64,000 nt of DNA, taken from positions 1 through 64,000 of the forward strand of contig JACEEZ010026211.1 of the NCBI GenBank assembly GCA_016584305.1. Reading direction: 5' to 3'. Source of the stretch: Chionoecetes opilio. Lineage: Eukaryota; Arthropoda; Malacostraca; Decapoda; Majidae. Below are positions 10,568-19,977 of this stretch, piece after piece (within the stretch, counting starts at the first letter, position 1; each line of letters begins with the position of its first letter). Below the pieces are notes generated by a model. That model saw nothing but the letters and a program-made list of their open reading frames with translations. It made no database searches and was not told the DNA's origin. Made by a program: the position numbers and the translations under genes.

Positions 10568-11551
10568 TTTCGCGGGGGTCGGAGCCCGACCCAATTTGAG
10601 GACAAGACAAGGATCATTTAAATTTTGAGACAGACATTTGAGGAAAGGGCAAGACAATGGCTATTTTCAATAATTTGTTTGGCATCTGCCATTTTACACT
10701 CAGGGAAAGCTACTTGTTAATTTGCAGTTGTTTATGTGCGGTATCTTCAATGTTTGTGCTAGCCTAGATGAGTGGCGGGGGTCGTGGGGCTCACTTTAAG
10801 GGCTTCTGGCGGCACCATTGCAGAGGAACATTTGTCTGGTATGGGTCATTTCCTACTCTGGGGAATGTATTCATTCAATCTAAGTTGGTTCCATTCGGTA
10901 TCTTCAATGTTTGTGCTAGCCTAGATGAGTGGCGGGGGTCGTGAGGCTCACTTTAAGGGCTTCTGGCGGCACCATTACAGAGGAATATTTGTCTGGCATG
11001 GGTCATTTCCTACTCTGGGGAATATACTCATTCATTCATTCATGTAAAAGTGGTTCCGATCGGTATCTTCAATATCTATGCTAGCTCAAAATTTTGGCCC
11101 TTTTTGGCCCGTCTGGCAGGGCTAAAACAGCGGGCTATTCGTCTGGCATTAGTCATTTTACACTCTGGGGGATGTACTTGACCATGTAAAGTTGGTTTTA
11201 TGTGGTATCTCCAATATCTATGCTAGCCCGAAAAAAGGGTCACTTTAAGGGCCTCCAGGGGTCACACCCAACCAGTGGTACCCGGCAGACGGCCATTTCA
11301 AAACATCCCACGCTACACCTGAGATGTCCACATACTCCAATATTGGTATCCTTCTCATCTAGGCTGAAGGCCCCTGGCTGCCGGTCTAAAGGCAGGGGTA
11401 AGCTACCATCAATCATTACCCGCGCTAACAACGTCCCGTACACCACAGGATTTAAGGTTCACATTTTATACTGGGCGTATAAGACTACCCCCAATTTTCG
11501 TGGCAATTTTTTAAGGTTAAAAGGTCGTCTTATAGGCTGCCATATACGGTA

Positions 11552-11887
11552 CATTTAAGTATTATTTGAAAGAAAATGCTGTATTTAATATAAAAGTTAC
11601 ACACAAACAATGAAGAATAAACACAGAGAGAGAGAGAACAAAAAATAAATACATAGTTTATATAAAACATAGGCAGTTTTAAGACTCAAAGATTCGTCTT
11701 AGCTTGCTGACATAGATATGCAGATATCTATACATGACAGAAAGATAATGTATTGAGTTAAGTATGATAAATATAAGCAAAAAGAGTATGAAGAATGAAC
11801 AAGTGCCGACAACGAAACATACACATTACATATACATTAAATTCATGTATAATTGTTTTATCCCTTTAACATGGATAGGCATGTGCA
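11552..11887. other. No gene seen
   Basis: AT-rich sequence with a short (ga)n run near 11624 and nothing recognisable as coding or RNA. Confidence 0.4.
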
Positions 11888-12444
11888 TATTTTTATTTTT
11901 ATTTTTTTTCATCACAAAGGACTGGCCAAGGGCACAAAAAAAAGTGGTAACACAAAGACTGCTTAATTGCCAGTCCCTATAAAGAAGACAGTAAGAGAAT
12001 AAAGAAAGGGGTGTGGGCCAATTTAGTTCGGGAGGTGTCTTGTTACTCTTCTCTTGAAAAGATTTAAGTCGTAGGAAGGTGGAAAAATAGAAACAGGAAG
12101 AGAGTTCCAGAGTTTACCAGTGAAAGGGATGAAAGAGTAAGATGCTGATTAACTCTTGCATTTGGAAGATGGACAGAATAGGGATGAGAATGAGTAGAAA
12201 GTCTTGTGCAGCGAGGCCACGGGAGGGGGGTAGGCATGTAGGTAGCAAGTTCAGAAGAACAGTGAGCATGAAAATAACGGTAGAAGAGTGCAAGAGAAGC
12301 AACATTGCGGCGGTGATTTAAAGATTGAAGACAGACAGTCAAAAGAGGGGAGTTGATGAGACGAAAAGCTTTTGACTCAACCCTATTTAGGAGAGCTGTA
12401 TGAGTGGAACCTCCCCAAATATGTGAGACATACTCCATACATGG
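11888..12444 (-). mobile_element. LINE-F copy, 3' portion (interrupted)
   Basis: The minus-strand 3' end of LINE-F begins at a T-rich run (11888-11910, the A-tail) and the conserved terminal sequence (cacaaaggactggccaag). The complement of 12438-12064 encodes the C-terminal domain: MEYVSHIWGGSTHTALLNRV, then SLNHRRNVASLALFYRYFH. The same copy continues at 14004-14372; an oppositely oriented LINE-F sits in between, within the codons for RPCMEYV. Confidence 0.85.
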
Positions 12445-13997
12445 TCAAACTTTTCCGTCTTTGTCTATCTACTTCCACCTTTCCTTCTTGCTGGAAGTTT
12501 GCTCACATCCAACCTGTTCCTAAGAAGGGTGACCGGTTCAATCCTTCAAACTACCGTCCTATAGCTTTGACTTCCTGCCTTTCTAAAGTTTTTGAATCTA
12601 TACTTAATAAGAAAATTCTTAAGCATCTATCTGCTCACAATGTTCTATCTGATCGTCAATACGGTTTCCGTAAAGGGCGATCTACTGGCGATCTTCTAGC
12701 CTTCCTAACTGAATCTTGGTCATCCTCCTTTAGGGTTTCGGTGAAACTTTTGCTATTGCCCTTGACATATCAAAAGCTTTTGATAGAGTCTGGCACAAAT
12801 CTTTAATTTCCAAACTACCCTCATTCAGTTTCTATCTTTCTCTCTGTACCTTCATCTTAAGTTTTCCCTTTCAAACCATTCTATTGCAGCTACTGTAAAC
12901 GGACATTGTTCTTTCTCCTAAATCTATCAATAGTGGTGTTCCCCAGGGTTCTGTCCTATCACCCACTCTTTCTATTATTCATTAATGATCTTCTAAGTCT
13001 AACTCAAAGCCCTATCCACTACTACGCTGATGATTCTACCCTGCATTTTTCAACGTCATTTATTAGATGTCCAACTCAACAGGAACTAAGTGATTCACGG
13101 AGAGATGCCACCGAGCGCCTAACTTCTGATCTTTCTATAATTTCTGATTGGGCAAAGCAAACCTTGTTTTGTTTAATGCCTCAAAAACCCAATTTCTTCA
13201 CCTATCTACTCGACAAAACCTACCAGATAACTATCCCCTCTTCTTCAATGACACTCAACTATCTCCTTCTTCTACAATGAACATTCTAGGACTATCCTTT
13301 ACAAAAAAATCTGAACTGGAAATCTCACATCTCATCTCTTGCTAAAACAGCTTCTAAGAAGTTAGGTGTCCTGTGGCATCTGCGTCCTTTTTTTTCTCCC
13401 TCCTAATTGCTTGCTCTCTACAGGGGCTTTATCCGCCCATGTATGGAGTATGTCTCACATGTTTGGGGAGGATCCACTCATACAGCTCTCCTAAACAGGG
13501 TCGAGTCAAAAGCTTTTCGTCTCATCAACTCCTCTCCTCTGACTGACTGTCTTCAATCTTTAAATCACCGCCGCAATGTTGCTTCTCTTGCTCTCTTCTA
13601 CCGTTATTTTCATGCTCACTGCTCTTCTGAACTTGCTAACTGCATGCCTCCCCCCCTCCCACGGCCTCGCTGCACAAGACTTTCTACTCATTCTCATCCC
13701 TATTCTGTCCATCTTCCTAATGCAAGAGTTAATCAGTATTTTTACTCTTTCATCCCTCTTACTGGTAAACTCTGGAACTCTCTTCCTGTTTCTAATTTTC
13801 CACTTTCCTATGACTAAATCTTTTCAAAAGAAGAGTAACAAGACACCTCCTGAACTAAATTGGCTCACCCCTCTTTTTTATTTTATTCTTTTATTGTCTT
13901 CTTTATAGGGACTGGCAACTAAGCGGGCTTTGTGTTACCCAATTTTGTTGTGCCCTTGGCCAGTCCTTTGTGATGTAAAAACAAAAACAAACAAAAA
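12445..13997 (+). mobile_element. LINE-F copy nested inside another LINE-F
   Basis: A 5'-truncated LINE with a visible target duplication: ACATGG at 12439-12444 and again at 13998-14003. The intact target (ccatacatgggcgga) can be read in the copy at 26235. RT blocks are in order: SNYRPIALTSCLSKVFES, SDRQYGFRKGRSTGDLL, LDISKAFDRVWHKSL after a frameshift, a damaged GVPQGS, and catalytic YADDSTLHFS near 13022. The C-terminal domain follows at 13407-13817 and the copy ends in an A-rich tail (aaaaacaaaaacaaac). Frameshifts near 12735, 12900 and 13150 make it inactive. Confidence 0.88.
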
Positions 13998-14003
13998 ACA
14001 TGG

Positions 14004-14372
14004 GCGGATATGGCCCCTGTACAGAGCAAGCAACTGGGAGGGAGACAAAAATGGATGCAGACGCCACAGGACACCTAACTTCTTAGAAGCTGTTTTAGCA
14101 AGAGATGAGATGTGAGATTTCCAGTTCAGATTTTTAGTAAAGAATAATCTGAGAATAGTCCAAGAATGTTCATTGTAGTAGAAGGAGATAGTTGAGTGTC
14201 ATTGAAGAAGAGGGGATAGTTATCTGGTAGATTTTGTCGAGTAGATAGGTGAAGAAATTGGGTTTTTGAGGCATTGAACAAAACAATTTGTTTGCTTTGC
14301 CCCAATGAGAAATTATAGAAAGATCAGAAGTTAGGCGCTCAGTGGCATCTCTCCGTGAATCACTTAGTTCAG
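14004..14372 (-). mobile_element. LINE-F copy, continuation of 11888-12444
   Basis: The complement encodes the RT-to-C-terminal connector (FTKNLNWKSHISSLAKTA-like, then QLLALYRGL) that should precede MEYVSHIWGG. It therefore completes the host copy split by the nested insertion. The match to the related copy at 26240-26600 stops at about 14372 after gtgaatcacttagttc, where unrelated sequence begins. Confidence 0.8.
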
Positions 14373-14857
14373 AGAGAAGGATATATAGATATGAGAACGA
14401 TAACTATGTACAGTAAAAGTCCTTTCAAATCTAGCATCCAAGGGTTTTGGCAAGGCTGATGGTTCAGCATTTTTCATGCCAGGCTAATTTGGTCTAAAAA
14501 TTGGTCAAAATTGGATGAGTGAAAATTGCTGAGTTACTCTATTTCAGCAGAAGGAATTGAGCCCAATTCTCCATATCATTAGAATCGGGAATAGAGTCCA
14601 GGATACAAATTGGCCAACCAGTACAGTAGACTGCCATTACGCTCCCGGTATCATCCTATGTCCGTAACTCGGAATTCTTTCAGAATCCTCAGTTTTTCGC
14701 TTTAAAGAAGTTAAAAAATGTATTAAAGAAAAATACCATTTTATTAGTACAGTACCCTCCCGAGTTTTGCGCTTGCTTTCTTCCCAAGGCATAGCGCGAA
14801 ACTTGGGGTATTGAAAACCCTGTTAAAATGCTTATTTAGTCCGGTGCGAGGTGTACC
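14373..14857. other. Cluster of degraded DNA-transposon ends; no gene
   Basis: Three stretches look like TIRs of pogo/Tc1-type elements: near 14410 (acagtaaaagtcctttcaa), near 14620 (acagtagactgccattacg) and near 14750 (gtaccctcccgagttttg, with gcgcgaaacttgggg at 14792). None has a convincing partner end. Confidence 0.35.
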
Positions 14858-15714
14858 TACCGTATTTTACAGCTTATAATACTCACTTTTTTCCCCAAAA
14901 AAATATCCTGAAAATGCCTCAAGCCCCTGTCCACCCATCAGTGAATGGGTACCGGGTGTTAGCCAAGGGTTTGTCACCCGCCTCCTGGGGTGGTGTCTTC
15001 GGCCAACACTACGTAGAGGAGAGGGAGAGGAGGAAAAGGAGGAGGAGTGGAGCTGAGCTAGAGTTGGGAGTACCCAGCGGATTGCTGTCGGTGAAGCCTT
15101 TACTTCGGCGTTCTCCCTCATACGTATTCAGTGAGCTTGAGGTTGAGCTTGAGTTGGGAGTCACCCAGCTGATGCTGTCTGTGAAGCCTTTGGTCCGGCG
15201 TTCTCCCACACACAGTAGTATTCTGTTGGGAGAGAAGCAAAAGGGGGAAGCAAAACTAGGTGTTTCATTTTCCCCACCTTCTCTCTCTGCATCACATTCA
15301 TACGGGCTCCCCCATCACTGAGGGCCCCCGGCCTCTCATTCTCTCTCATACGTGCTCTCCAAGATTCTCCAAGAATTCTTTTACACTTTCAGCCACACGA
15401 CTGTACACTCCTCCACTCAGCACACAACCCCAGCAGGTACTCCTTCTGCCTATCCACACTCCTGTCTCTCATCTCTCGCCATTCTTCCACTCCGACTTTT
15501 CCTACCACTACTTCCAACATCCTTTGTTCTAGCATACTCATACCGTTCACATTCCAGCATCAAGTACTGCACAGTTTCATCCACTCTTTCTATCCTTTTT
15601 TTTCATCACTCCACACATCACACACGTCTTGCTAACACAGTCTTTCATCTGTACATACGACTATATACCTCTTTAGCGATACTTGATCTTGATCTTGATC
15701 TTGATATTACCTTA
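14858..15714. repeat. TACCGTAT-type element end plus SINE body and local duplications
   Basis: At 14858 a DNA-element end (TACCGTATTTTACAGCTTAT) of the type seen at 1146 is present. At 14920-15010 is the 3' body of the tRNA-derived SINE (cagtgaatgggtaccggg, cttcggccaacacta), the same block as at 16105-16180. About 15063-15130 and 15155-15215 are direct duplicates (gagttgggagt..acccagc, ggcgttctccc). The piece 15236-15285 also occurs in the palindrome at 30820. A short (ttgatc)n run lies at about 15683-15707. Open frames here are Ser/Leu-rich and not convincing. Confidence 0.5.
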
Positions 15715-15966
15715 AGGTATAAAATCTTTCTCGGCACCGTCGAGTAGCCTAAGAACATCCACATGCTTCCCATTAACTCTACCTACGATTGTGGAGTGCA
15801 TCGGAAGACACAGGGGGGCGACATGAACCTCCAATCACAAGCGTCACTATAAAAATCCTGCCTGCACCCCCACGGGCGAGGGCCAACCATCACAGCCCTC
15901 GAGGGAAGCTCCAGGGCCTACCATCCCACCCCTGGAGGTCACTGTCTAACGGCGCTGTAGGCACAC
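15715..15966 (+). repeat. SINE body (second tRNA-derived family)
   Basis: This matches 4540-4775 and 29875-30018: gtcgagtagcctaagaaca, gaagacacaggggggcgac, atcctgcctgcacc, gcgagggccaaccatcac. It has no coding potential. A (CA)n run follows at 15963-15980 and another SINE begins at 15982. Confidence 0.6.
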
Positions 15967-15981
15967 ACACACACACACATA

Positions 15982-16280
15982 GGGGAACTCCGTAGTGTAA
16001 GGGTTAGCACGCTCGGCTCACAACCGAGAAATCCCGGGTTCGATCCCCGGGCTGAGCGAAGACAGACGGGCGGTCTTCTTAAAACCCGAGCCCACTGTCC
16101 ACCCAGCAGTGAATGGGTACCGGGTGTTAGCCGGGGGTTTGTGACCCGCCTCCTGGGGTGGTGGCTTCGGCCAACACTAAAAAAAAAAAAAAAGAGATGA
16201 ATGAGAAAAATAAATGTTGATATGCATCGAGCGTTGCTCTGGCCCTGTAAAATACAACTAGATGAATACAACTAGATGAA
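15982..16280 (+). repeat. tRNA-Val-derived SINE with LINE-A-like tail
   Basis: The head at 15982-16057 resembles a tRNA-Val: D-arm CGTAGTGTAAGGGTTAGCA, a perfect 5-bp anticodon stem CTCGG/CCGAG around loop CTCACAA (anticodon CAC), and T-arm with B box GGTTCGATCCC. The acceptor stem does not pair, so it is not a working tRNA. The body (16058-16190) recurs at 14920-15010. After an A-run comes TACAACTAGATGAA twice (16253-16280), near-identical to the TACAACTAGGTAAA repeats ending LINE-A at 50025-50055. It therefore probably moves using LINE-A enzymes. Confidence 0.75.
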
Positions 16281-16338
16281 TACACACACACACACACACA
16301 CAACACACACACACACAAACCACACACACACCACACAC

Positions 16339-16382
<44 letters not shown>
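16281..16382. repeat. (CA)n microsatellite
   Basis: About 100 bp of CA/AC dinucleotides with a few interruptions, directly following the tandem SINE tail. Confidence 0.95.
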
Positions 16383-16383
<1 letters not shown>

Positions 16384-16501
16384 TAGGGCTGAAAATGAAC
16401 CAGAAAAGCATCATAATGCTAGAAAATGTGGTACACGAATTGATGGATAAATTAGATAAGAAGGAAAAGAAAGTGTTCGTACTGGAAAAGATAATACTAT
16501 T

Positions 16502-17059
16502 TTGAAAAATGGAATGGACGAATTAAATGGTAAACAAGACGACGAAAAGGTAGTGAAAATGCATGCAGAAATTAATGCAGTACATAAGAAATGGAAAATG
16601 ACACAAGAGGAAATGAAAGATGAAAGAAAGACATGGAAGATAGAAAAAGAAAAAGACCAAGAAAGTTTACGTCAGATAATAGAAGATCAAGAAAATGAAA
16701 AGAAAAATCTGACCAAAGAAGTAGTAAAAGTAATCAAACAAAAGGAAAATTTAGTTAGAGATACGGTGGACAAAACGAAATGTGTCATCATTTTTGGTCT
16801 CAAAGAAAAAGTGCTGCCCAAGAAAAACGTAAGCGAAGAGGAAGAAAAGAAAGTGTCAAAAGAAATATTTAAAGTAGTAGAAGAAAATACGGAGATAGAA
16901 GAAGAAATAGAAGAGATACATAGGTTAGGCAAATATGAAGAGGGAGGGGCCCGCCCCTTGAAAGTTAAGTTTAGGTCACAAAATACAGCACAAGATAATA
17001 TATATTGTCTAAGGCATGGAAACTGGCAAAGACAGAAGAATATAAGTAAATATGGATAA
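16502..17059 (+). CDS. LINE-A ORF1 protein (coiled coil plus RRM-like)
   Basis: 185 codons; the first in-frame ATG is at 16514. Residues 10-95 are Lys/Glu-rich with heptad-like spacing, predicted as a long coiled coil. Residues about 96-165 begin KCVIIFGLKE and later have HRLGKYEEGGARPLKVKF, the layout of LINE ORF1 nucleic-acid-binding domains (an RRM-like fold followed by a basic strand). It would bind LINE RNA as an oligomer. The reading frame is open, but ORF2 downstream is truncated, so the copy cannot move on its own. Domain assignment is from pattern only. Confidence 0.7.
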   Translation: MKNGMDELNGKQDDEKVVKMHAEINAVHKKWKMTQEEMKDERKTWKIEKEKDQESLRQIIEDQENEKKNLTKEVVKVIKQKENLVRDTVDKTKCVIIFGLKEKVLPKKNVSEEEEKKVSKEIFKVVEENTEIEEEIEEIHRLGKYEEGGARPLKVKFRSQNTAQDNIYCLRHGNWQRQKNISKYG

Positions 17060-17164
17060 GAAAAGAAAGGAAAGAAAGGAAGAAAGAGCTAGATTGAATG
17101 TACTGTTTAAAGAAGCCAAAGAAAAAAACTAATTGAGAACGGAAGAGGAAAAACAGAAATTCTA

Positions 17165-18796
17165 TTGGAGAGTTTTAGACCAAAAACTGAAGAAGTGGTA
17201 TCTAAAAGAGAAGGAGTAAGAGAAGACAGTCAAAGGAAAATGAAAAAGGAATGTGTGGTATCGTACACAAATATAAATGGGCTAGTGTCAACATTAACAG
17301 AAATAAACGATTACCTGAGAGCCAAGAAACCAGACATATTGGGTTTAGTAGAAAAAAAGCTGAGTGATTCTGAGGATGTGCCAGTTGGGGAGGGTCAATA
17401 TAATGTATGGAGGCGAAACAGAAATCAGAAAAAGGGAGGTGGTGTAATGGTGTTAACAAGGAAGGATGTGGTAGTAGGGAATGTGGAAAAAGGAGAAGGT
17501 ATGGCAGAGGTGTTGAAGGTAGAGTTGGTGATGAAAAAAGGAAGAATAAGAGACTTAGTACTCGTATACGTTCCACCTAAGACAAATTCCTGGGGGAGAG
17601 AAGAGTATGGAGACATGATAAGAGACACAAGCAAATGTTTAAAGAATACGAATGAAAATTGTGAGAACATAATTATGATGGGAGAATTTAACTGCAAAGA
17701 AGTTTGCTGGGAAGAATGGTATTCTGAAGGAGGAGAAGACTCATGGGGTGGTATATTGTTGGATTTGGTAATGAATAACATCATGACTCAGTGGATTAAA
17801 GAGAACACAAGATTCAGAGGTAGCGAAGAACCATCAAGACTAGACCTACTATTGACGAAAGAACTGGAAGTAATTAGTAAAGTAAATTATCAGTGCCCAC
17901 TTGAAAAGAGTGACCATGTACTTATTGAATTTGAAATAAATGATAGCAAAAAAGAGGGGAGAAGAGAAGAACACAAGAAAGGAAGATACAATTATGGAAA
18001 AGCAGACTTTGACAGATTAAGAACATTTTTCGGAGAGACAGACTGGAGTAATTTCCATGCAACAAGGAGTACCCAGAAAAAATGGGATGAGTTCATCCAA
18101 ATTTACACAGAAGGAATAAATAGTTATGTTCCAAGGATAGTTATCAGAGAAAAGAAAAAGAATGAATGGTTTAACAGAAAATGTGAATTAGCAAGACTAG
18201 AAAGAGAAAAAACATGGAATAGTTGGAGGAAAAAAGGAGGTATCAACCTTTGGGAGAAGTACAAAACAACTAGGAATGAATATGTAAGAATCCGAAGAGA
18301 AGAAAGTAACTATGAGAGGAATATAATAGAAAAATGTAAGAACAAACCGAAACTTTTCTATAGATATATAAATGGAAAAATGAAAAACAAGGAAGGAATA
18401 GATAAGCTGAAGGTAGAAGGCATAGTGTACGAAGATGCATTACAACAGGCTGAGGTGATGAATAAGTGCTTACAGACTGTATTTACAAGAGAAAGTGAAT
18501 TTAAAACGAAAAATATAATAGCAAAAGAAAATATAATGGGAGACATAAAAGTAGACCTAATAGAAGTAAAAAGACTAATGGAAAGTCAAGATGTGAGAAA
18601 AGCCCCGGGTCTAGATGGAGTGTCGAATTGGATAATGAAAGAGTGCAATAACCAACTAGCAGGAAAGTTACATAGTGTAATTGAGAGTTCACTCAAGGAG
18701 AGCAGAGTCCCGCTTGATTGGAAAAGAGCAAATATTGTGCCAATTCACAAAGGAGGAGACAAAGAAGAACATCTAAATTACAGGTCAGATCATTAA
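17165..18796 (+). CDS. LINE-A ORF2: AP-type endonuclease and start of RT
   Basis: 543 open codons, the first ATG at about 17240 (codon 26). EN boxes: SYTNING (about 33-39), Glu63 in GLVEKK, VYVPP (134-138), MMGEFN (171-176), SRLDLLLT (224-231) and SDH (249-251). The fourth box is normally GDFN; here Asp is Glu, which should weaken or abolish cleavage. A connector with SNYERNIIEKCKNKPKLFY follows, then RT block KAPGLDGVSNWIMKEC and VPLDWKRANIVPIHKGGD. It stops after LNYR by frameshift. It would nick target DNA and prime reverse transcription in an active copy. Confidence 0.85.
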   Translation: MESFRPKTEEVVSKREGVREDSQRKMKKECVVSYTNINGLVSTLTEINDYLRAKKPDILGLVEKKLSDSEDVPVGEGQYNVWRRNRNQKKGGGVMVLTRKDVVVGNVEKGEGMAEVLKVELVMKKGRIRDLVLVYVPPKTNSWGREEYGDMIRDTSKCLKNTNENCENIIMMGEFNCKEVCWEEWYSEGGEDSWGGILLDLVMNNIMTQWIKENTRFRGSEEPSRLDLLLTKELEVISKVNYQCPLEKSDHVLIEFEINDSKKEGRREEHKKGRYNYGKADFDRLRTFFGETDWSNFHATRSTQKKWDEFIQIYTEGINSYVPRIVIREKKKNEWFNRKCELARLEREKTWNSWRKKGGINLWEKYKTTRNEYVRIRREESNYERNIIEKCKNKPKLFYRYINGKMKNKEGIDKLKVEGIVYEDALQQAEVMNKCLQTVFTRESEFKTKNIIAKENIMGDIKVDLIEVKRLMESQDVRKAPGLDGVSNWIMKECNNQLAGKLHSVIESSLKESRVPLDWKRANIVPIHKGGDKEEHLNYRSDH

Positions 18797-18983
18797 CAAG
18801 TGTAGTGGCAAAAATGTGTGAAAAAATTGTGAAGGACAGCTGGTTGAAATATTTGGAAGAGACAACACACTCGCAGGTGGCCAGTTTGGATTTAGAGGAG
18901 GAATGTCATGTACAACGAATTTATTAAGCTTTTACTTGAGAGTGATCGATGTGACACAGGAAAGAGAGGGGTGGGTCGATTGC

Positions 18984-19473
18984 ATATAAGAACATAAGAA
19001 CATAAGAAAATAAGGAAGCTACAAGAGGCCGCGAGGCCTACACGTGGTAGTTCCTGTCCACCTAACACTACCTACATCCACCTTTCATCCCATCCATGAA
19101 CTATCCAGCCCTCTTTAAAGCTCCCTACTGACTCGCGCTAACTACATGTCTACTGAGACCATTCCACTCATTCACCACCCTATTTGTGAACCAGTTTTTC
19201 CCTATTCCTTTCTAAATTACGCTTTTCAGCTTGAATCGTTACTTCTTGTTCTACCCTGGTTAAAAGCCGTAAGAACTTTTCCTACCTCTCTTTTATTAAA
19301 TCCCTTTATCCACTTAAAAACTTCTATCACGCCCCTTACTCTGCGTCTCTCGAATGAGTGTAATTTTAATAACTTCAATCTCTTCTCATAACTAAAGTTA
19401 CGCATCCCTTGTATCATTTTGGTCATCCTTCTCTGCACTGTTTCTAAAAAGGCATATCCAAAAATTCCTGTAA
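18984..19473 (-). mobile_element. CR1-B 3' end fragment inserted in LINE-A
   Basis: The minus-strand tail starts at 18984 with AAGAACAT repeats (complement TTCTTATG) and the conserved segment gaagctacaagaggccg. The complement of 19438-19226 reads QRRMTKMIQGMRNFSYEKRL, then RVRGVIEVFKWIKGFNKREV. This is the same region as in 3755-4174 and 32369-32905. It ends beside the ambiguous base at 19474. Confidence 0.85.
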
Positions 19474-19474
19474 N
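19474..19474. other. Single ambiguous base (N) at a repeat-repeat junction
   Basis: The only N in the window. To its left is CR1-B on the minus strand; to its right is a LINE ORF1-like coiled-coil sequence on the plus strand. The missing 3' half of the LINE-A interrupted at 18984 does not appear on the right side, so the join may be artificial. Confidence 0.8.
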
Positions 19475-19486
19475 GACAAATCGAGA

Positions 19487-19760
19487 ATAATGGACCAGGC
19501 TGCAAGGTGGAAACTAGGACAGCTTAAAGAGGGACAACAGGAATACTGGAGGAGAGAGAGGAAATGAAAGAAGAGCTAAGGTTGAATGAGGCCAAGGCAT
19601 TATTAGTTCATGAGAAAAATTTGGATGAAATTAAGGAGGAGCAAAAAAGATGGAAAAATTGCACGAGGAGGAAAAGATTGGCCTAAAGAACATTTTCAAC
19701 CAGCAATTAAAGGAGAGCCAAGACAATGTAGAACAACAATTTGTTAGGGTTTGAAAGACC
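19487..19760 (+). mobile_element. LINE-A-like ORF1 fragment
   Basis: With frame changes, this reads ARWKLGQLKEGQQEYWRRE, then EKNLDEIKEEQKRW and KLHEEEKIGLKNIFNQQ, followed by QDNVEQQFV. This is Lys/Glu-rich coiled-coil sequence resembling the N-terminal half of LINE-A ORF1 (16502-16760). It is broken by frameshifts and stops. Confidence 0.5.
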
Positions 19761-19977
19761 AAGGAAAATATTTGCTAAATGCAAGACTATGGTCTCTAAA
19801 TACAATCTTGTTTCCTGGGAGGGTAGGGAAATAATTGGCGAATTGAAGAATGTAGTCACCAAATAAGAATTAAGGTAGCAATTGATTGAGGCCGCCAATT
19901 GCAAATTCATCAAATCTGAACTCGCCAAATGCGAGGCCTTACTGTAGTATTTTTTTTTTCTTCATAAGATTTATCCT

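Larger units (their letters stand above)
7413..11551. mobile_element. 4.1-kb foldback-type DNA element with array arms
   Basis: Outer ends are inverted copies: 7413 begins TACCGTATATGGCTGCGT and the right end, complemented from 11551, begins TACCGTATATGGCAGCCT, each followed by TATAAGACGAC. Inside, 7868-8447 and 10797-11390 are reverse complements over nearly 600 bp. Each arm consists of about four degenerate tandem units of roughly 165 bp, each starting at a GGTATCTTCAATGTTTG-like motif and holding TCATTTCCTACTCTGGGG. The spacer includes a nested MITE (9824-10567). No transposase is recognised. This architecture is that of foldback transposons; the superfamily is not clear. Confidence 0.75.
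16385..18983 (+). mobile_element. LINE-A copy with ORF1 and most of ORF2
   Basis: The best LINE-A copy: A-rich 5' leader, ORF1 (16502-17059), a gap of about 100 bp, then ORF2 (17165-18796). RT coding continues after a frameshift near 18785 (LTSVVAKMCEKIVKDSWL, then GGQFGFRGGMSCTTNLLS and GWVDCI) to 18983. There a minus-strand CR1-B 3' end begins abruptly. The remainder of the RT, including the catalytic Asp box, is not found after the CR1-B piece. Confidence 0.85.

Noticed and set aside
15982..16057. A functional tRNA-Val gene
   Set aside because: D, anticodon and T arms look right but the acceptor stem does not pair, and it is followed by a SINE body and tail.
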